A stretch of 64,000 nucleotides of DNA from JAHEJJ01 sp965212205 (GCA_965212205.1 CBDBUX010000011.1:1054001-1118000), one strand, 5' to 3'; positions 44,274-53,519 are shown, numbered from the stretch's first letter. Notes: a model not told the origin generated them from the sequence alone. A program made the numbers and translations.

Positions 44274-45380
44274 ATGATCAGATCATTAGTGATTATCGCC
44301 ATATTGGTATTTATTAGCAGCTGTGAAACCGCTAAAGATGAGTTTTTGATTAATGGTATAGTCGATGGTGCGATTCCGAATGGTGCTTCGGTATTTCTCC
44401 GTAAAGTCGATGAAAACAACCGTCCTGTAGATGTTGATACCACACAATTGCTGGCTGGAAGTTTTTCTTTTACCGGTGTTCAGAAGCTGCCTGAGGTCTA
44501 TTATATATTTATCGAAAGCGTCAGGGGAAGTATTCCCGTAATTGTAGAAAATACTACAATCGATATTCAGGCTCAAAAAGACAGTCTCTTCTATGCGAAA
44601 GTTAAAGGAACAAAGCAGAATGAAATATTCGGGGATTTTTTTGATGCCGCCAGGCAAATGGCATCAAGGGCACAATCGATGAATCAGGATATGAGAGCCG
44701 CAGTGACCAACAAGGATACCGCTGTAATGAATTCGCTCAGAGAGGAATATTTTGACCTGCAACAGGAAGCCCAAGATCAGGAGGTTGAATTTGTCAAAGC
44801 TCATACAGATGCTCTTGTTTCTGCACTGATCGTATCGAAATTAATGGCTACCAAAGCGCTCCCTGATGAAGAAATAAAAGTCCTTTATGATACTCTTACA
44901 CCTGAAGTACAGCAATCTAATGTGGGGAAAAGTATCAAAACTCAACTCGATAAAAATAAGCGCACGGCCATTGGGTCTAAAGCGCCAAATTTCTCTGCTC
45001 CTACACCAGGGGGGGATAAACTGGCTCTTAATGAGGTGCTGGGCAGAGCCACAATCCTCGATTTCTGGGCCGCATGGTGCAAACCCTGCAGGGCCGAAAA
45101 TCCTAACGTCGTCAAGATTTATGATAAATATAAAGATAAGGGACTTAGCATTCTTGGCGTTTCCTTAGACCGTCGTGCGGAAGATTGGAAGAAAGCCATA
45201 GAAGATGATGGACTAGAATGGCATCATGTTTCCAATGTGCGTTATTTCGATGAAATTGCCCAACTCTATAACGTATCGGCTATTCCTGCCACCTTTATTC
45301 TCGATGGCAATGGTGTGATTGTCGCCAAAAACCTGAGAGGCCCTGAACTGGAAAGCAAGATCGCAGAGCTACTACAATAA
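44274..45380 (+). CDS. DUF4369-TlpA family disulfide oxidoreductase lipoprotein
   Basis: A 368-residue lipoprotein (VFISSCETA, Cys near residue 16). An N-terminal DUF4369 domain (about 20-120) is followed by a helical linker (about 120-225) and a thioredoxin domain with the active site FWAAWCKPCRAENP and cis-Pro region YNVSAIPATFILDGNG. This is the usual Bacteroidetes layout for periplasmic thiol-disulfide enzymes anchored to the membrane. Stand-alone unit with its own promoter box. Confidence 0.92.
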   Translation: MIRSLVIIAILVFISSCETAKDEFLINGIVDGAIPNGASVFLRKVDENNRPVDVDTTQLLAGSFSFTGVQKLPEVYYIFIESVRGSIPVIVENTTIDIQAQKDSLFYAKVKGTKQNEIFGDFFDAARQMASRAQSMNQDMRAAVTNKDTAVMNSLREEYFDLQQEAQDQEVEFVKAHTDALVSALIVSKLMATKALPDEEIKVLYDTLTPEVQQSNVGKSIKTQLDKNKRTAIGSKAPNFSAPTPGGDKLALNEVLGRATILDFWAAWCKPCRAENPNVVKIYDKYKDKGLSILGVSLDRRAEDWKKAIEDDGLEWHHVSNVRYFDEIAQLYNVSAIPATFILDGNGVIVAKNLRGPELESKIAELLQ

Positions 45381-45407
45381 ATTTGTGTTTTTCTTTGGGT
45401 TCCTAGA

Positions 45408-47051
45408 TTAGAATTTATCCCTGACATCTTCGAAGTTACCTGTGATGGTGACATCACCATTAATTTGGACACTACCGAAGATATTTACCACATTATCGTC
45501 GCCGATAAACTCGAGGGTCGCACCATCGTTTAGGACCAGGTCACCAAATAAGGTAAGATTTCCTTCAATTCTGAGACTGCTGTTTTCACCTACGATAATA
45601 TCTCTTCTTCTATTATTACGCCCGGCAACCAGGGTACCGTTCACTTCGAACAGCCCATTTTCTTCGATGTTGACACTATTCCTGACTGTCCACGTGCCAC
45701 AGAGTATGAGGCTACCACCTATGGTCAAAGTATTAAAGCGCTTACTTCCTCTATATCCTAAACTTTCTCCTACAGGAACGTTGAGTCTGCTGCTTCCACT
45801 ATAGGCTGGTAAGGTGGCACAACGACTTTCGAGGCTCTCGGAAGGCCTGTTCAGTTTTATGATCTGTAGTCCTTCTCTACCTGAAGCGGCAAATATATAG
45901 TCGTCTTTTGAAGCGACATAATTAATGGACCCTTCCAATTCAATGATTCCAAAAGGATCTGTCTCAGTACCTTTGTCTTCCGATAAACATAGTCCGGCTC
46001 CTCCGTTAGCCATCAGAAAAACGTTTTCATTGATCGCTACTGCATTGGTGACAATATCTCCTTGATCCACTCCTTCAGGATTTAACAAAATGGGGATATA
46101 TTCCAATAAAGCTCCACTGGAATAACTGTATATACCAGCTCCTTTACCGGCTTCAGCTACGGTGATCTTATCACCCTGAAAATCGATCGATTTCTTACTG
46201 AAATCACCAAAGTCCGAATTGATAGGAATTTCTTTAATGATCTGTAATGCCTGATCAAGTATCTTCACACCATCGCCTGCATCCAAAACTGCGATCTTAT
46301 CACCGTCTATTGCAAGGGACCTTAAATCTGAAAAGGGAACTTCATCCTGAATTTGAAGGTCGGCCTGACTATACGATGTTAGAGTACCATCTTTACCACT
46401 GGTTACCCAAACTTGACCATCTTTAAAGCTGATGTCATTGGCGTTAAAGCCTTGCTGAAAACCATATACAATACCAGCACCCAGGTCGAATCTGGCCCCG
46501 GATAATTGCAATTTTGCTACAAATGAATTCGAAGTCGCAGTTACAGAAGTCTCCGCATCAACGCCCCCGGCAATGTAAACAAAGCCGTTATTGTGTTTTA
46601 CAGCATTTATATCGGCATTCAAATAGAACACTCTTGAGGTTACCCTTGGATTATTTGGATCACTTATATTTATTATTTCAATCGCGCCAAAGTAATCCTC
46701 GCCTACAGAATTATAAGACACGTAAGCATAATTACCCTGGATATCGACATGTGATGCAGTTAATTCACCACGGCCAGAATAGACCGGTGGCTTTACCTGT
46801 GCTACGAGCGTTAAAGGATAGTCTCCGGCCATTTCGTTAGCACTACGTGCCGAACGGCCTCCAATAGTACTCTCTTCCATAATATCGAGCACACCAGATT
46901 TGTCATAGGACACACTGCCTTGTAAACGGGTTTCACTGGTTTCTAAAACGACCTCATCTTGAAGATCGTCTGAATATACTGTGGTTTCGTCCTTACAGGA
47001 AGTTAGAATAACAAAGGACAGAAAGAAGAGGGGGAAAACTTTCTTTAGCAT
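45408..47051 (-). CDS. LVIVD-type beta-propeller lipoprotein
   Basis: A 547-residue lipoprotein beginning MLKKVFPLFFLSFVILTSCKDE (Cys near residue 19). A beta-propeller-like middle contains repeats of the LVIVD kind (GAIEIINISDPNNPRVTS, VKILDQALQIIKEI, GLQIIKLNRPSES). The C-terminal 130 residues are a right-handed repeat with LTIGGSLILCGTWTVRNSVNIEENGLFEVNGTL-like rungs (about 440-547), similar to beta-helix 'by-default' structures. The start at 47051 is supported by a -7 box at 47091-47098 that would fall inside the longer frame. Surface location likely; ligand unknown. Confidence 0.75.
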   Translation of the reverse strand: MLKKVFPLFFLSFVILTSCKDETTVYSDDLQDEVVLETSETRLQGSVSYDKSGVLDIMEESTIGGRSARSANEMAGDYPLTLVAQVKPPVYSGRGELTASHVDIQGNYAYVSYNSVGEDYFGAIEIINISDPNNPRVTSRVFYLNADINAVKHNNGFVYIAGGVDAETSVTATSNSFVAKLQLSGARFDLGAGIVYGFQQGFNANDISFKDGQVWVTSGKDGTLTSYSQADLQIQDEVPFSDLRSLAIDGDKIAVLDAGDGVKILDQALQIIKEIPINSDFGDFSKKSIDFQGDKITVAEAGKGAGIYSYSSGALLEYIPILLNPEGVDQGDIVTNAVAINENVFLMANGGAGLCLSEDKGTETDPFGIIELEGSINYVASKDDYIFAASGREGLQIIKLNRPSESLESRCATLPAYSGSSRLNVPVGESLGYRGSKRFNTLTIGGSLILCGTWTVRNSVNIEENGLFEVNGTLVAGRNNRRRDIIVGENSSLRIEGNLTLFGDLVLNDGATLEFIGDDNVVNIFGSVQINGDVTITGNFEDVRDKF

Positions 47052-47090
47052 TTTATGTAGGTTATTAGTTATAGGTAATATTGGGAACGG

Positions 47091-47098
47091 CAAATGTA
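47091..47098 (-). promoter_or_regulatory. -7 box of beta-propeller lipoprotein gene
   Basis: TACATTTG on the minus strand, 39 bases before the ATG at 47051. No convincing TTTG is found at the expected distance. Confidence 0.45.
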
Positions 47099-47208
47099 GT
47101 TATTTGGTATGCTTAACGGGTGATTTTTTCGATGAAATGCACGAAAATCATATAAATAGCGTAAGAAATAACTTACTTATTATAAAGAATCAATGAAGAT
47201 CTCAGGTT

Positions 47209-47856
47209 TTAGATTTTCCCAATTTTTTCCAGTACAAAGAGTATGACAATGGGAATAGCCAGTAGAATCACCATCAGGGTATCGGTGATGACCAGATCTG
47301 GTTTAAAAAGTAAGGTAATTACATATCCTCCTATGGCCCCTCCAAAATGAGCAGTATGTCCAATATTACCCAAGCGGTTTTTCATGCCATAGATAGAATA
47401 AAGCATATAGGCAATTCCAAGAATATAAGCTGGGATCGGTATGGGAATAAACATGAGAAACAACTTCATATTTGGCTGGAGTAAAATTGCAGCATAGAGA
47501 ATACCCGTCACTGCACCACTTGCACCCACGGCATTGTAGTAAGGCTCATCTCTATGAAAGAACAAGGCAAGCAGGCTGCCAGCTGCCAGACTGATCATAT
47601 AAATGATTAGAAATTTAGGGGCGCCAAACCATTCGATCACCACATCAGCGAAGAAATAAAGGGTGAGCATATTAAGGAATAGATGTGAAAAATCTACATG
47701 AAGAAATCCGGAGGTGATCATTCTTTCGCGCTGGCCGGCCTTTATCGCCCCAATGCTGAACTTATAGCGGTCGAAGAAACCTGACTGGTTAAAACCCCTT
47801 AATGAAATTAATATATTGGCGGCAATAATGGCAATAGTAGCCAGACTGATGTTCAT
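47209..47856 (-). CDS. rhomboid family intramembrane serine protease
   Basis: A 215-residue rhomboid with about six helices. The catalytic dyad is visible: Ser in VGASGAVTG and His in GHTAHFGGAIGG; the supporting HVDFSHLFLNMLTLYFF helix (H-x6-N-type) is present. It cleaves membrane proteins within the bilayer. The ATG at 47856 is chosen over a TTG at 47883, because the TTG lies inside the palindromic divergent promoter. It diverges from the acyltransferase gene. Confidence 0.9.
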   Translation of the reverse strand: MNISLATIAIIAANILISLRGFNQSGFFDRYKFSIGAIKAGQRERMITSGFLHVDFSHLFLNMLTLYFFADVVIEWFGAPKFLIIYMISLAAGSLLALFFHRDEPYYNAVGASGAVTGILYAAILLQPNMKLFLMFIPIPIPAYILGIAYMLYSIYGMKNRLGNIGHTAHFGGAIGGYVITLLFKPDLVITDTLMVILLAIPIVILFVLEKIGKI

Positions 47857-47880
47857 ATTTTTCGCGGTGTTATAGCGCGC

Positions 47881-47898
47881 CAAATATAGCTATATTTG
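47881..47898. promoter_or_regulatory. palindromic divergent promoter (two opposed -7 boxes)
   Basis: CAAATATAGCTATATTTG is a perfect 18-base palindrome. Each half holds a TATATTTG -7 box, one reading toward the acyltransferase (start 47916) and one toward rhomboid (start 47856). The two -7 boxes overlap back-to-back, so only one polymerase could occupy the site at a time. Confidence 0.65.
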
Positions 47899-47915
47899 CC
47901 CATAGTTTTAAAGGC

Positions 47916-48803
47916 ATGCAACGGCTAATCTATCTCCTCTCCTATCCATTCCTATGGTGTATCGCAGCAATGCCGTTTGGGCTCTTTTATTTCTTTTCGG
48001 ACCTCCTATTTATCCTGATCTTTCATATTGTTCGCTACAGACGGAAAGTGGTGAGGGAGAACCTTAATTTAGCCTTTCCTTTGAAGAACCGTTCCGAAAT
48101 CAACACTATTGAAAAGGAATTTTACCATCATATGTGCGATGTGTTTTTGGAAACTATCAAAACGATGAAAATTGGGCGGGAAGAACTGATCGAACGCTAC
48201 AAAGTCGTGAACCCTGAAACCCTGACTGAACTCGAAAAAGAGCGAGGTATTCTGGTGCTGATACCGCACTATGGGAACTGGGAATGGAGCATTGTGGTTA
48301 ATCTGATGTTCAAAACACCCGGCTACGCGGTATACCAGAAAATTGGAAATCCTTACTTCGATGCCTTGATCAAAAAGATACGTGCCAGATACAACACTAT
48401 TCTGATCCATCAAAAGGAAATGGTCAGGACCATAGTAAGAAATCAGGACGCGGGAACCAATGCAGTTTACGGCGTGGTCAGTGATCAGTCGCCCCAACGG
48501 CACCGGACTAAATACTGGCGATCATTTATGGGGATTACCGTACCCGTATTCGACAGTCCTGAATTGTTGGCCAGAAAATATAGGCTAGCCGTAGTTTTTG
48601 CAAAAATCAGCAAGTTAAAACGAGGACATTATCAAGTGGAATTCGTACCGATAGCCACTGAGGGAAGTAAGGCCCCTGAGCACGAGATCACAGACCGGTT
48701 TTTTGAGCTTACCGAAGAGTGTATTACCCGGACGCCTTCCTATTATTTGTGGACTCACCGACGCTGGAAACACCGCGATAGCGTTCCGCCGGAATTTCAA
48801 TAA
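47916..48803 (+). CDS. lysophospholipid/lipid A acyltransferase (LpxL/HtrB-like)
   Basis: A 295-residue LPLAT-family acyltransferase. An N-terminal membrane segment (about 5-40) is followed by the catalytic IPHYGNWEW (His and downstream acidic residue of the HX4(D/E) motif) and GVVSDQSPQRHRTKYWRSFMG. It ends with TPSYYLWTHRRWKHR, typical of LpxL-like late acyltransferases of lipid A synthesis. Acts at the inner membrane. It is convergent with glmM. Confidence 0.9.
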   Translation: MQRLIYLLSYPFLWCIAAMPFGLFYFFSDLLFILIFHIVRYRRKVVRENLNLAFPLKNRSEINTIEKEFYHHMCDVFLETIKTMKIGREELIERYKVVNPETLTELEKERGILVLIPHYGNWEWSIVVNLMFKTPGYAVYQKIGNPYFDALIKKIRARYNTILIHQKEMVRTIVRNQDAGTNAVYGVVSDQSPQRHRTKYWRSFMGITVPVFDSPELLARKYRLAVVFAKISKLKRGHYQVEFVPIATEGSKAPEHEITDRFFELTEECITRTPSYYLWTHRRWKHRDSVPPEFQ

Positions 48804-48812
48804 ATCTTCGGA

Positions 48813-50204
48813 CTAATCCAAGCCGGCAATCGCTTTGATTTCCTGGAGTATTTGTTGGGCCAGTTGATCTGCCGCCTCCTGGGATGGGGCTTCTGTATAG
48901 ATACGTATAATGGGCTCGGTATTGGATTTCCTGAGATGAACCCAATTTTGAGGAAAATCGATCTTAACGCCATCTATTGTACTAACTTCACTTTCTTTAT
49001 ACTTCATTGCCATAGCGTCAAGCAAATGATCCACATCGAGATCGGGCGTCAACTCGATTTTATTTTTGCTCATATAATACGATGGATAACCTGCTCTCAA
49101 TTCACTAACTTTTGAGCCGGTTTCTGAAAGAAGCATTAGAAATAATGCAGATCCTACCAGAGAATCGCGCCCATAGTGGCTTTCCGGGTATATAATCCCT
49201 CCGTTTCCTTCACCACCGATCACGGCATGTATTTCTTTCATTTTAGCCACTACATTAACCTCACCAACCGCAGAGGCATGATAAGAGCCTCCATGATTTT
49301 CTGTGATGTCGCGCAAAGCACGGGAAGAACTTAAATTAGAAACCGTATTGCCTTTGGTCTTGCCCAGCACATAGTCTGAACATGCTACCAGGGTATATTC
49401 TTCTCCGAACATTTCTCCCTGCTCTGTGATAAAGGCCAATCGATCAACATCCGGATCGACCACAATTCCGAAATCGGCCTTTTCCTCCAACACCTTTTGG
49501 CAGATATCACCAAGATGTTCTTTTAAGGGTTCAGGATTGTGTGGAAATTGGCCATTGGGTTCGCAATAAAGTTCTACTACTTCTACACCGAGCGCTTTCA
49601 TTAATTTTGGGATGGCGATACCACCGGTAGAATTAACGCCGTCTACAACTACTTTGAATTTCTTATTGCGAATAGTTTCAGCATCTATTAAAGATAGATT
49701 GAGGACTTCTTTAATGTGGATATCGATATAATTGTCCTTTTTTTCCACTTTTCCCAGATCATCAACTTCTGCAAATTCAAATTCTTCATTTTCTGCCAGC
49801 TCTAGAATAACAGCTCCTTGTTGGCCATCCAGGAATTCTCCTTTATGATTCAGAAGTTTTAAAGCATTCCATTGCTTAGGATTGTGACTTGCGGTTAAAA
49901 TAATACCCCCATCGGCCTGTTCCAGGGGAACTGCAATCTCTACCGTAGGGGTGGTAGAGAGTCCCAGATCTACGACATCTATACCAAGCCCGGTGAGTGT
50001 AGCAACTACCAGGTTCTGTATCATTTCACCAGAAATACGGGCATCACGGCCAATGACAACTTTGCCATTTTTGTTGTTCAGCCCTTTCCGCATCCAGCTA
50101 CCATAAGCGGCTGCAAATTTCACGGCATCGAGCGGTGTAAGATTGTTACCCGGCTTTCCTCCGATTGTACCCCGAATTCCGGAAATGGATTTTATAAGCG
50201 TCAT
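48813..50204 (-). CDS. glmM: phosphoglucosamine mutase (alpha-D-phosphohexomutase family)
   Basis: A 463-residue phosphohexomutase. The phosphoserine loop is ILTASHNPKQWN, the metal loop is VVDPDVDRLAF, the sugar-binding loop is GGEGNGGIIYPE, and the phosphate loop is RKSNTEPIIRIYTEA. The pattern EGNGG and RKSNTEP is that of GlmM-type enzymes making glucosamine-1-phosphate for cell wall precursors; a phosphoglucomutase/phosphomannomutase activity is the alternative. It diverges from the AcpH-like gene and has a good promoter. Confidence 0.9.
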   Translation of the reverse strand: MTLIKSISGIRGTIGGKPGNNLTPLDAVKFAAAYGSWMRKGLNNKNGKVVIGRDARISGEMIQNLVVATLTGLGIDVVDLGLSTTPTVEIAVPLEQADGGIILTASHNPKQWNALKLLNHKGEFLDGQQGAVILELAENEEFEFAEVDDLGKVEKKDNYIDIHIKEVLNLSLIDAETIRNKKFKVVVDGVNSTGGIAIPKLMKALGVEVVELYCEPNGQFPHNPEPLKEHLGDICQKVLEEKADFGIVVDPDVDRLAFITEQGEMFGEEYTLVACSDYVLGKTKGNTVSNLSSSRALRDITENHGGSYHASAVGEVNVVAKMKEIHAVIGGEGNGGIIYPESHYGRDSLVGSALFLMLLSETGSKVSELRAGYPSYYMSKNKIELTPDLDVDHLLDAMAMKYKESEVSTIDGVKIDFPQNWVHLRKSNTEPIIRIYTEAPSQEAADQLAQQILQEIKAIAGLD

Positions 50205-50222
50205 AGATCAAATAAGTTTTTG

Positions 50223-50251
50223 CAAATATAAAGGTCCTGTGTATAAACAAA
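50223..50251 (-). promoter_or_regulatory. promoter of glmM
   Basis: On the minus strand TTTG (50251-50248), a 17-base spacer and TATATTTG (50230-50223) form a near-complete Bacteroidetes promoter 19 bases before the ATG at 50204. Confidence 0.65.
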
Positions 50252-50298
50252 AGCTTCATATTTGTAAATTCAAGCTGTTATTTTAAGCAGATGTCTTT

Positions 50299-50892
50299 AT
50301 GAATTTTCTTGCGCATATATACTTATCGTTCGAAGATGATGAAATAACTATCGGCAATTTTATCGCGGATAGTATCCGCAGTAATAACTACAGGCACCTT
50401 CCCCCTAAGATTCAAAAGGGGATACTGCTACACCGCGCCATAGATACCTTTACCGATTCGCACCATACGCCAAAGAAAAGCAGTAAAAGACTTCATCAGA
50501 ATTACGGACATTATAGCCGGGTAATTGTAGATATATATTACGATCACTTTCTGGCTAAAAACTGGCCGCAATATTGCGAGACGCCTTTAGGTAAATACGT
50601 TGATCGGTTTTATGATCTATTGGAAACAAATTATGACATCCTTCCCGATGGAATACGTCATATGATGCCTTATATGATCGCCGACAATTGGCTTTTGAAT
50701 TACTCTAAAATGGAAGGAATAGGCCGTGTACTCAGCGGTATGAACCGAAGAACAAACAACAAGAGTAAAATGAACTTTGCCATTTTGGATCTCGAATCTC
50801 ACTACGATGATTTCGAGTCGGAGTTCACTTCATTTTTTGAAGAGCTCATCGTTTTCTCCAGACAAAAATATAATTCTCTATGCGAAGATTGA
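50299..50892 (+). CDS. ACP phosphodiesterase (AcpH/DUF479)
   Basis: A 197-residue AcpH-family protein: MNFLAHIYLSFEDDEITIGNFIAD with the family's N-F-L-A-H start, then LHRAIDTFTDSHH and the IVDIYYDHFLAKNW metal-site helices. It would remove the phosphopantetheine arm from acyl carrier proteins. A CATATTTG sequence at 50257-50264 may be a weak -7 box. Its 3' end overlaps the gamma-glutamyltransferase start by 13 bases. Confidence 0.9.
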   Translation: MNFLAHIYLSFEDDEITIGNFIADSIRSNNYRHLPPKIQKGILLHRAIDTFTDSHHTPKKSSKRLHQNYGHYSRVIVDIYYDHFLAKNWPQYCETPLGKYVDRFYDLLETNYDILPDGIRHMMPYMIADNWLLNYSKMEGIGRVLSGMNRRTNNKSKMNFAILDLESHYDDFESEFTSFFEELIVFSRQKYNSLCED

Positions 50893-52562
50893 TCTTTGGA
50901 CTCCTGCTTATTCTGGGCAGTTCCTGCACAAAGACGCCGGCAGAACCCACCGGCCTGGTAACAAAAAATGCTATGGTGGTGTCGGCCCGGGAAGAGGCGT
51001 CCGCTATAGGAGTTGAGATCCTACAACGGGGAGGTAATGCCTTTGATGCAATGATTGGAACCGAACTGGCCCTGGCCGTGGCCTATCCATTTGCAGGGAA
51101 CCTCGGCGGTGGGGGTTTTATGGTCTATCGCAAGAGCAACGGAGATATAGGCGCCCTGGACTACAGGGAAAAAGCACCAATGGCTGCTCACAAGGATATG
51201 TATCTCGATTCCTTGGGAAATGTAATTCCCGGCATGAGTACCAAGGGTGCTACCGGAGTTGGCGTTCCAGGCACGATTGCAGGGATATTTGAAGTGCACC
51301 GGCAGTTTGGGACAATTCCGATGAATGAAATCATCGAACCGGTTATCGAGCTGGTTGAAGCCGGTGTTATAGTTACCGAAAAACAGGCTGCCCGTTTGGA
51401 TAAATACTGGGAGGATATCATGGAGGTAAACGGTGATAACACCCTTTTTTATAATAAATGCGTGCAAGGCGATACCCTGCATTATCCGGCACTGGCCAAT
51501 ACCCTTAGAAGGATTGCCAAAAATGGGCGTGACGAGTTTTATAATGGTAAATCCGCTCAAATCCTAACGGATTTCATTCAGGAACAAGGAGGTTATATCA
51601 CTATGGAAGATCTTGCCGCCTATGAGGCGAAGTGGCGACAACCGATTGTTTTCAACTACAAGGACCTCCGACTGATATCGATGTGTCCTCCCAGCAGCGG
51701 TGGGGTTACGATCAATCAGATTTTTAAAATGCTCGAATCGCATGATATAGGCGATGGGGAGTACCATTCTGCCAGAACATTACAACTCTTTACCGAAGCA
51801 GCCAGAAGAGCTTATGCCGACCGGAACTATTTTCTAGGAGATCCTGATTTTGTGGATATCCCACTCGATGTGCTTTTAAGTCAGGATTATATTAGGGGGC
51901 GGATGAAGGATTTTAGTTTTGATCGGGCCACACCTTCTGAGGATATTCGTGAAGGAAATTTGGTGATGGCCGAGCACGATGAAACCACCCATTATAGTAT
52001 TGTAGACCAATATGGTAATGCGGTTTCGGTAACCACGACCCTTAATGGCGCCTACGGATCTAAACTCTACTGCGATGAGCTGGGATTCTTTCTCAACAAT
52101 GAAATGGACGATTTTAGCGCCAAACCGGGCGTGCCCAATATGTTTGGTTTGATCGGTGCAGGAGCGAACAGTATCGCAGCTGGTAAAAGAATGTTGAGTT
52201 CAATGACGCCGACCATAATCGAAAGAGACAAGGAACTATGGATGGTGGTAGGGTCACCTGGAGGTTCGAAGATCATCACTGCCGTGGCTCAGACAATACT
52301 CTATGTTTATGAATTCAATATGAGCATGCAACAGGCGGTGAACACCCCCCGCTTTCATCACCAGTGGGTGCCCGACGAGATTGTCTTTGAACCCGGGGGA
52401 TTTTCGGAGGAATTAAAAGATGAACTCAGGGCAAAAGGTTATATTATCAATGAAAAGGACACCCCTATTATGGGCAAGGTAGATGGAATTAGAGTTCTTT
52501 CGGACGGAAGTTTAGAAGGCGGCGCCGATAGAAGGGGAGATGACACAGCAATTGGATTTTAA
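50880..52562 (+). CDS. ggt: gamma-glutamyltransferase lipoprotein
   Basis: A 560-residue Ntn-hydrolase that breaks the gamma-glutamyl bond of glutathione and relatives. A lipoprotein signal ends at C16 (LGSSC). The self-cleavage site precedes T369 in DETTHYSIVD, the new N-terminus of the small subunit, and GNAVSVTTTLNG, LLSSMTPT-type and GSPGGSKII segments bind substrate. Length is normal. Translation is probably coupled to the overlapping AcpH gene, though the two enzymes act on different compounds. Confidence 0.95.
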   Translation: MRRLIFGLLLILGSSCTKTPAEPTGLVTKNAMVVSAREEASAIGVEILQRGGNAFDAMIGTELALAVAYPFAGNLGGGGFMVYRKSNGDIGALDYREKAPMAAHKDMYLDSLGNVIPGMSTKGATGVGVPGTIAGIFEVHRQFGTIPMNEIIEPVIELVEAGVIVTEKQAARLDKYWEDIMEVNGDNTLFYNKCVQGDTLHYPALANTLRRIAKNGRDEFYNGKSAQILTDFIQEQGGYITMEDLAAYEAKWRQPIVFNYKDLRLISMCPPSSGGVTINQIFKMLESHDIGDGEYHSARTLQLFTEAARRAYADRNYFLGDPDFVDIPLDVLLSQDYIRGRMKDFSFDRATPSEDIREGNLVMAEHDETTHYSIVDQYGNAVSVTTTLNGAYGSKLYCDELGFFLNNEMDDFSAKPGVPNMFGLIGAGANSIAAGKRMLSSMTPTIIERDKELWMVVGSPGGSKIITAVAQTILYVYEFNMSMQQAVNTPRFHHQWVPDEIVFEPGGFSEELKDELRAKGYIINEKDTPIMGKVDGIRVLSDGSLEGGADRRGDDTAIGF

Positions 52563-52588
52563 TGTTGAGTAGCGGGCCGAGAAAAGCA

Positions 52589-53344
52589 TTATTTATTACT
52601 CAATTGCTGTTTTAGATCTTCCATCGATTCCTGTAATTGCCTTAAGAGACCTTTTTCTGTAGAGGCATCGACACCGAATGTCAATTTACTGCTAACCTCC
52701 CACAATTCCTGTATTTGATGTGGTTCAATTTCGTAGGGCGGGTAGTTTTCATTTAGCGAGATCAGTACCATATTGGAATTGCCGGGTAATCTTTCTACTT
52801 TTTTTACTAAAACCGCATCCTGAAGAACCACTACGTAGATTTTATTCTGACTGAGATCCTCTATTGATTCAACGGCCCTTGCCAATACCCATTCCCCCGG
52901 ATAAAGATTTGGGATCATGCTGTCTCCCTCTACCTGGAACCCCCTGTATGTAGCATTGCGGAACTCGGGTATGGGAAGATCAAAAGCGGGAAGTTGTCTG
53001 TACCAACTGCTGTCTTGAATGTTTTGAGGATATCCCGCCGCCGCCTTGGCATTGACCAGCACCATATTTTCTTTATCCGCTGAATCGACAGTTACCACTT
53101 TTGGTATTACACTTACCATGGCGGTGTCTAAATTCTTAGATTCGCTCTGGCCAAACAGCCAGAGTGGATTTATTTTGAACTGCTTTAATAATTCTGCCAC
53201 CACTTTACCAGAGAGTTTGGTTCTTCCCCTTTCTATATCAGCTGTAGTACTTGATATTCCCAAAAGCTTGGCAAATTCTGCCTGGGTATGCCCAAGTTCT
53301 CTTCTGATCTCTGTAAATCGTCTGATGGTCAGTTCATTCTCCAT
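52589..53344 (-). CDS. XRE-S24 (LexA-like) transcriptional repressor
   Basis: A 251-residue repressor: HTH_3 domain (about 5-65, QAEFAKLLGISSTTADIERGRT) and a C-terminal S24 signal-peptidase-like domain (about 135-225). The domain retains S142 in VEGDSM and K181 in AVLVKK, the Ser-Lys dyad of LexA/UmuD/phage repressors, and an A103-G104 bond in NAKAAAGYPQ where such proteins self-cleave. A coiled tail (about 230-250) may add a dimer contact. It diverges from a DNA-metabolism operon, and an operator array with its own promoter lies between. Induction by DNA damage through RecA-stimulated cleavage is the family expectation, not shown here. Confidence 0.87.
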   Translation of the reverse strand: MENELTIRRFTEIRRELGHTQAEFAKLLGISSTTADIERGRTKLSGKVVAELLKQFKINPLWLFGQSESKNLDTAMVSVIPKVVTVDSADKENMVLVNAKAAAGYPQNIQDSSWYRQLPAFDLPIPEFRNATYRGFQVEGDSMIPNLYPGEWVLARAVESIEDLSQNKIYVVVLQDAVLVKKVERLPGNSNMVLISLNENYPPYEIEPHQIQELWEVSSKLTFGVDASTEKGLLRQLQESMEDLKQQLSNK

Positions 53345-53423
53345 AGTTAATAAGTGGTTTACTGGCCTCCCTCACTTGTCATTTCTGGTATTATCAGCCT
53401 GGAAAACCCGGTTATACTCTATC

Positions 53424-53453
53424 CAAAGGTACAAAAAATGGAATATATCCAAA
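53424..53453 (-). promoter_or_regulatory. promoter of S24 repressor gene
   Basis: On the minus strand TTTG (53453-53450), an 18-base spacer and TACCTTTG (53431-53424) fit the Bacteroidetes promoter closely. The operator at 53439-53451 lies between the two boxes and overlaps the -33 element. Confidence 0.65.
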
Positions 53454-53491
53454 ATATAATTGGATTATTTCCATAATATGGATTATTTCCA

Positions 53492-53499
53492 TATATTTG
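53492..53499 (+). promoter_or_regulatory. -7 box of clamp-motif microprotein operon
   Basis: TATATTTG sits exactly between operator sites 3 (ends 53491) and 4 (starts 53498), 20 bases before the ATG at 53520. No TTTG lies at the expected -33 distance, consistent with a weak or regulated promoter. Confidence 0.5.
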
Positions 53500-53519
53500 G
53501 ACATATTACAGATAGGGAT

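Larger units (their letters stand above)
53413..53510. promoter_or_regulatory. operator array TGGA-N5-TCCA between S24 repressor and DNA-metabolism genes
   Basis: Three near-identical 13-base sites TGGA-N5-TCCA lie at 53439-53451, 53461-53473 and 53479-53491 (spacers ATATA, TTATT, TTATT). A fourth, degenerate site TGGACATATTACA is at 53498-53510, and a half-site TCCA at 53422-53425. Starts are 22, 18 and 19 bases apart. One site lies inside the repressor's own promoter, and the last two flank the -7 box of the divergent gene, so a repressor could silence both directions. Confidence 0.65.

Noticed and set aside
53460..53519. Upstream in-frame extension of the 53-residue protein with a MDYFHNMDYFH repeat.
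   Set aside because: The repeat is the operator pair read as codons, and a -7 box lies downstream of it; the ATG at 53520 is the better start.
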